NCBI RefSeq assembly: GCF_014303395.1
Contig: NZ_CP060298.1
Span: 1,488,001-1,552,000, forward strand
From: Nakamurella sp. PAMC28650
GTDB lineage: Bacteria > Actinomycetota > Actinomycetes > Mycobacteriales > Nakamurellaceae
Length of the DNA: 64,000 nt
Direction of reading: 5' to 3'
Under the pieces are notes generated by a model, which was not told the origin of the DNA, made no database searches, and saw only the letters and a list, made by a program, of their open reading frames with translations. Shown piece after piece: positions 60,955 through 64,000 of this stretch. Position 1 is the stretch's first letter. Every line of letters begins with the position of its first letter. The translations under genes were made by a program, and so were the position numbers.

Positions 60955-62337
60955 GCTCTTGTGACGTTCTCGTGGGCGTCTTGACCCCTGGTTGTGGGCG
61001 ACACACCGTGCCCGGTATAGCTTCTGGATTATCTAGAAACAGTCACTATCCAGGAGCACGGTGTGCGCGGTGTAACGATATGGCGAAAGCTGCTCGGTGT
61101 CGAGCAACTGCAGGTGTGCGATGTGGCGTGGGAGGAGGCCGACGACCGGCAGGTGCTGGTCGTTTCGGTGCGTGCGACGAAGGGCGCCCGGAGCAGGTGC
61201 AGTCGATGCCGGCGTAGACGGCCGGGCTATGACCAGGGCGGCGGAACCCGGCGGTGGCGGTCGCTGGACTGGGGGTCGACGATGGTATTCCTGCAGGCTG
61301 CGGCTCCGCGGGTGAACTGCCGGACGCACGGGGTGGTCGTCGCGGCGGTGCCGTGGGCCCGACCCGGCGCGCGGGCAACCCGAGCGTTTGAAGACCAGTG
61401 CGCGTGGTTGGCGGCGCACACCGCTTCGTCGGTGGTGGCGCAGTTGATGCGGACGTCGTGGCGGCACGTGAGCGCAATCATCGAGCACGTCGTCGCCGAC
61501 GGTTTGGCCGGCCGGGACGTGCTCGCGGGGCTGCAGCGGATCGGCATCGATGAAATCTCCCACCGCAAAGGCCAGCGGTATCTGACGTGCGTGGTCGATC
61601 AAGACTCCGGCAGATTGGTGTGGGCCGCACCGGGCCGCAACAGCGACACCCTGGGTCGGTTCTTCGACCAACTCGGCCCAGAACGGGCGGCGGCGTTGAC
61701 GCACGTCTCGGCCGACGGGGCGCAGTGGATCCACGACACAGTGACGGTCCGGGCCCCGCAGGCGGTGTTGGGGTTGGATCCTTTTCATGTTGTGGGGTGG
61801 GCCACCCGGCAGTTGGACAATGTGCGTCGTCAAACGTGGAACATGCTGCGGGGCAACAGTAGCTCCGCGCAGGCGTCGTCGGTGAAGGGCAGCCGCTGGG
61901 CATTGCTGAAAAACCCGGCGGACCTGTCCCCGGAGCAACGCGGGTCGGTCGCCTCGATCGCGAAGACCAACCGAAATTTGTATCGGGCGTATCTGCTGAA
62001 GGAGCAACTGCGGGCCGTGTTCCAGGTCAAGGGCCAGGGCGGCCGGGAACTGTTGGCCGGGTGGATCGCCTGGGCCAGCCGCTCCCAACTGCCCGGGTTC
62101 ATCGCCCTGGCCGCAACGTTGAAGCGGTTCCAGCAGCTGATCTGGAACACCCTGATCCACCAGATGAGCAACGCTCAGTCCGAGGCCACCAACACTCACC
62201 TACGGGCCTTGACCCGCCGGTCCTACGGCTTTCACAGCCCAGAAGCGTTGATAGCCATGGCGATGCTTACCAGAGGCGGGTTATGCCCGCCGCTACCAGG
62301 CCGCTAACTGGCCCACGAAAACGTCAGGAGACCCCAA
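60955..62337 (+). mobile_element. ISL3-family insertion sequence
   Basis: A ~1.38-kb element with one transposase gene. Its imperfect terminal inverted repeats share TGACGTTCTCGTGGGC on the left (60962-60977) and GCCCACGAAAACGTCA on the right (62311-62326, matching when reversed). AAAATGAG flanks it on both sides (60947-60954 and 62338-62345), fitting the 8-bp target duplication expected for ISL3. The exact ends are uncertain by a few bases because the left end lacks part of the right end's GGGG. It appears intact and recent. Confidence 0.85.
61063..62307 (+). CDS. ISL3-family transposase
   Basis: The protein (414 aa, normal length) starts with a zinc-finger-like region (CSRCRRRRPGYD...CRTHG). 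A DDE domain follows with first Asp in RIGIDEISHRKGQRYLT, second in LTHVSADGAQWIHDTV/ALGLDPFHVV, and Glu in MSNAQSEATNTHLRALTRRSYGFHSPEALIAMAML, the typical ISL3 ending. No frameshift or stop interrupts it. Confidence 0.93.
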   Translation: MRGVTIWRKLLGVEQLQVCDVAWEEADDRQVLVVSVRATKGARSRCSRCRRRRPGYDQGGGTRRWRSLDWGSTMVFLQAAAPRVNCRTHGVVVAAVPWARPGARATRAFEDQCAWLAAHTASSVVAQLMRTSWRHVSAIIEHVVADGLAGRDVLAGLQRIGIDEISHRKGQRYLTCVVDQDSGRLVWAAPGRNSDTLGRFFDQLGPERAAALTHVSADGAQWIHDTVTVRAPQAVLGLDPFHVVGWATRQLDNVRRQTWNMLRGNSSSAQASSVKGSRWALLKNPADLSPEQRGSVASIAKTNRNLYRAYLLKEQLRAVFQVKGQGGRELLAGWIAWASRSQLPGFIALAATLKRFQQLIWNTLIHQMSNAQSEATNTHLRALTRRSYGFHSPEALIAMAMLTRGGLCPPLPGR

Positions 62338-62498
62338 AAAATGAGTCACTCTCCGGAATCAAAGCACTACTCATGTGCCATGCCGAGTTCTCGACGGGGT
62401 TACGGGGTAAATCTCCGGCGTGTCCCGACATGCAGTCGGGAGCGATCTTGAGGCATCATGATGTCGATACAGGCATCGGGCGTGGTACCGAGCCGTTG

Positions 62499-63377
62499 AT
62501 GTGGAGGCCGGGTTTGACGCAAATCAGGGTGCATGAGTTGGCTTCGGAACTGAATGTCAGCACCCAGCAGGTTCTCACGATTCTGGTGGACCTCGGCCAG
62601 AAGGTCCGCGGATCCTCGACGGTGATCGGGGTCTCTGCTGCCGCGCGGGTGCGAGGCAGGTTCCGACTGCCGAAGGCGCCATCGGGTCCATCGGTCGTGC
62701 GCGCCGGCGAACCCACGGAGGGCTCGCACCCGGCGGGATCCTCGGTGGAGGTCGAAAGATCGACCCCCACTCCAGGGTCGGCGATCGTGATGGCGCCGAC
62801 CGTGACGGCTTCGGCCGTGACAGCGCCGGCAGTGACAGCACCCGCCGTGCCGGTGCTGCCGACGGTGCCCGTGCCCGGAGTCGCAGCGGGGGCCGGCCAC
62901 TCGCTGTTCCTGCCGCCCGTCGCCCCTGCCGGGCCGGTGACGGTGGCCAGGTCGACCGGTGCGTTCTCGAATCCGTTCACCGTTCCGGCGGGCAGGGCCC
63001 CGCGGCCGTCCCACCCGGCGATGCATGCGGTACCGCAACCGCCGCGGTCGGTGGCCAATCGCGTCCCGCCCGTCCCGCCCGTCACCGAACCGGAACCGGA
63101 TTTCGATGCTCTGTGGGAGGGCCGGGGGATCAGCAGGTCCGAGAAGGCCCGTTGGCTCGCGGTGGGGCTCCGTCCCTCCGAGGCCGAACTGGCCGACCGG
63201 TGTCGGGCCGCTGACATCGCTCCTGACGAACTACCTGCGCGACTGTCCGGTCGCACGGCACTCCAGCGTCTGCGCGATGGCGAGGCCAGTACCTCGGTCT
63301 GGGCCAGGATCAGGGAGGCCGAGCAACAGCCGCGCCGTGCCGGTACCAAGCTCACAGGACGATTTCAGCTGAGCTGA
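62499..63377 (+). CDS. Protein with an IF2_N-like domain and proline/alanine-rich linker
   Basis: ATG 62499 gives 292 residues. Residues ~8-50 (QIRVHELASELNVSTQQVLTILVDLGQKVRGSSTVIGVSAAARVRG) match the IF2_N helical module of translation initiation factor IF-2. A low-complexity Pro/Ala/Val linker (AVTAP repeats) follows, then a C-terminal helical region (ALWEGRGISRSEKARWLAVGLRPSEAELADRCRAADIAPDELPARLSGRTAL). There is no GTPase domain, so it is not IF-2. Its function is unknown. An ISL3 element ends ~160 bp upstream and may have separated it from an older promoter. Confidence 0.7.
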   Translation: MWRPGLTQIRVHELASELNVSTQQVLTILVDLGQKVRGSSTVIGVSAAARVRGRFRLPKAPSGPSVVRAGEPTEGSHPAGSSVEVERSTPTPGSAIVMAPTVTASAVTAPAVTAPAVPVLPTVPVPGVAAGAGHSLFLPPVAPAGPVTVARSTGAFSNPFTVPAGRAPRPSHPAMHAVPQPPRSVANRVPPVPPVTEPEPDFDALWEGRGISRSEKARWLAVGLRPSEAELADRCRAADIAPDELPARLSGRTALQRLRDGEASTSVWARIREAEQQPRRAGTKLTGRFQLS

Positions 63378-63432
63378 GCTGCGGAGATGCGCGCGGTCGG
63401 CGACTGCGGATCAGAGCAGTTAGACTCAGCCC

Positions 63433-63516
63433 GGACCCCCGCGGCGTCCATCTCATCAACCCCCCCAGGGCCGGAAGGCAGCAAGGGTCCGTGAGCTCTG
63501 ACGGGTGCGGGGGTCC
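63433..63516 (+). ncRNA. ffs: SRP RNA (small bacterial type, 4.5S-like)
   Basis: The conserved apical loop GGCCGGAAGGCAGCAA (63469-63484, reading AGGGCCGGAAGGCAGCAAGG) is diagnostic. Outer arms GGACCCCCGC (63433-63442) and GCGGGGGTCC (63507-63516) pair perfectly. The RNA binds Ffh and lies just upstream of dnaX, as it does in many actinobacteria. Confidence 0.93.
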
Positions 63517-63623
63517 CCTCATGTCCGGCCCCACAGCCTGGTCCTGCCTACCGCTCCCACACCACCGGGAGCCCGAGCGGCAGCTCTGACGGGACTGTCG
63601 GTGCCACCACGTACTCTCGGGCC

Positions 63624-64000
63624 GTGGCATTGGCTCTGTATCGAAAATACCGTCCGGCGACCTTCGCCGAGGTGGTCGGGCAGGAGCACGTCACCGAACC
63701 GCTCCGCATCGCGCTGGCCGCCGGTCGGATCAACCACGCGTACCTCTTCTCCGGTCCGCGGGGCTGCGGGAAGACGTCGTCCGCGCGGATCCTGGCCCGC
63801 TCGCTGAACTGCGTGCAGGGTCCGACGCCCGACCCGTGCGGGGTCTGCCCGTCCTGCATCGCGCTGGCCCCCGAGGGCCCGGGCTCCCTCGACGTCGTCG
63901 AACTCGACGCGGCGAGCCATGGCGGCGTCGACGACACCCGCGAGCTGCGTGATCGGGCCTTCTACATGCCGGCCGAGTCGCGCTATCGGGTGTTCATCAT
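63624..64000 (+). CDS. dnaX: DNA polymerase III subunit gamma/tau, 5' part (runs off the window)
   Basis: From GTG 63624 the translation begins VALALYRKYRPATFAEVVGQEHVTEPL, the standard DnaX opening. It continues with the P-loop YLFSGPRGCGKTSSARILAR and the zinc module CGVCPSC, then ELDAASHGGVDDTRELRDRA. The clamp-loader ATPase is thus present but the gene is cut by the window end after ~125 residues. The overlapping frame from 63505 is a shadow. Confidence 0.93.
   Translation, partial: MALALYRKYRPATFAEVVGQEHVTEPLRIALAAGRINHAYLFSGPRGCGKTSSARILARSLNCVQGPTPDPCGVCPSCIALAPEGPGSLDVVELDAASHGGVDDTRELRDRAFYMPAESRYRVFI

Overview
The window is high-GC DNA with dense, translationally coupled operons and frequent GTG and TTG starts. 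It carries F420/LLM-type oxidoreductases, an ISL3-family insertion sequence, and the order SRP RNA then dnaX. Together these point to an actinobacterium, plausibly of the Nakamurella/Frankia side of the phylum. That assignment is inferred from gene content only.

Layout. 0-7 kb: RecQ-type helicase with a C-terminal phosphoribosyltransferase domain, a Gfo/Idh oxidoreductase, a GNAT enzyme, lipoate-protein ligase and a UMF1-type MFS permease. 7-11 kb: a two-gene RNA-repair cassette, hen1-pnkp, flanked by two copies of a palindromic repeat. 11-25 kb: an ABC exporter with its TetR regulator, pta-ackA, a MoxR/VWA pair, small stress-type proteins, a frameshifted secreted HNH nuclease and an AlkZ-like winged-helix protein. 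25-34 kb: a decayed DUF222 gene, a secreted Asp-box sialidase-like protein, a kynurenine-pathway operon (kynA-kynU-PaaX-type regulator) and a TerD/TerC-like pair. 34-43 kb: a long minus-strand Nit1C-type cluster with amidohydrolase, MSMEG_0572-like protein, radical SAM enzyme, GNAT-AIR-synthase fusion, nitrilase, MSMEG_0570-like protein, flavoprotein, a second nitrilase-fold protein without catalytic Cys, and a glycosyltransferase. It is followed by a siderophore-interacting reductase. 45-51 kb: transglutaminase and cupin genes, an LLM oxidoreductase, TPP-riboswitch-controlled thiM-thiE-thiD and an alpha-hydroxy-acid oxidase. 51-58 kb: a guanidine-I (ykkC) riboswitch-controlled operon with APC permease, two carboxyguanidine-deiminase-type proteins, a urea/guanidine carboxylase reduced to its carboxyltransferase domain, and allophanate hydrolase. 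58-64 kb: ABC-F ATPase, tRNA-Ser(GGA), an ISL3 element, an IF2_N-domain protein, SRP RNA and the start of dnaX.

The most unusual signal is an interspersed palindromic repeat of about 74-95 bp with at least five copies here (near 6.9, 11.1, 25.9, 49.9 and 54.2 kb). Its arms change in a compensatory way between copies, so a hairpin appears to be conserved. One copy sits in frame inside the carboxylase gene, one supplies the last codons and stop of thiD, one ends a broken DUF222 gene, and two bracket the RNA-repair cassette. Two further anomalies are the carboxylase lacking biotin-carboxylase and biotin-carrier domains, and the nitrilase paralogue with Cys to Asp and Glu to Asp changes beside an intact nitrilase. 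Short tandem repeats (5-19 bp units) at gene edges are also unusually common.
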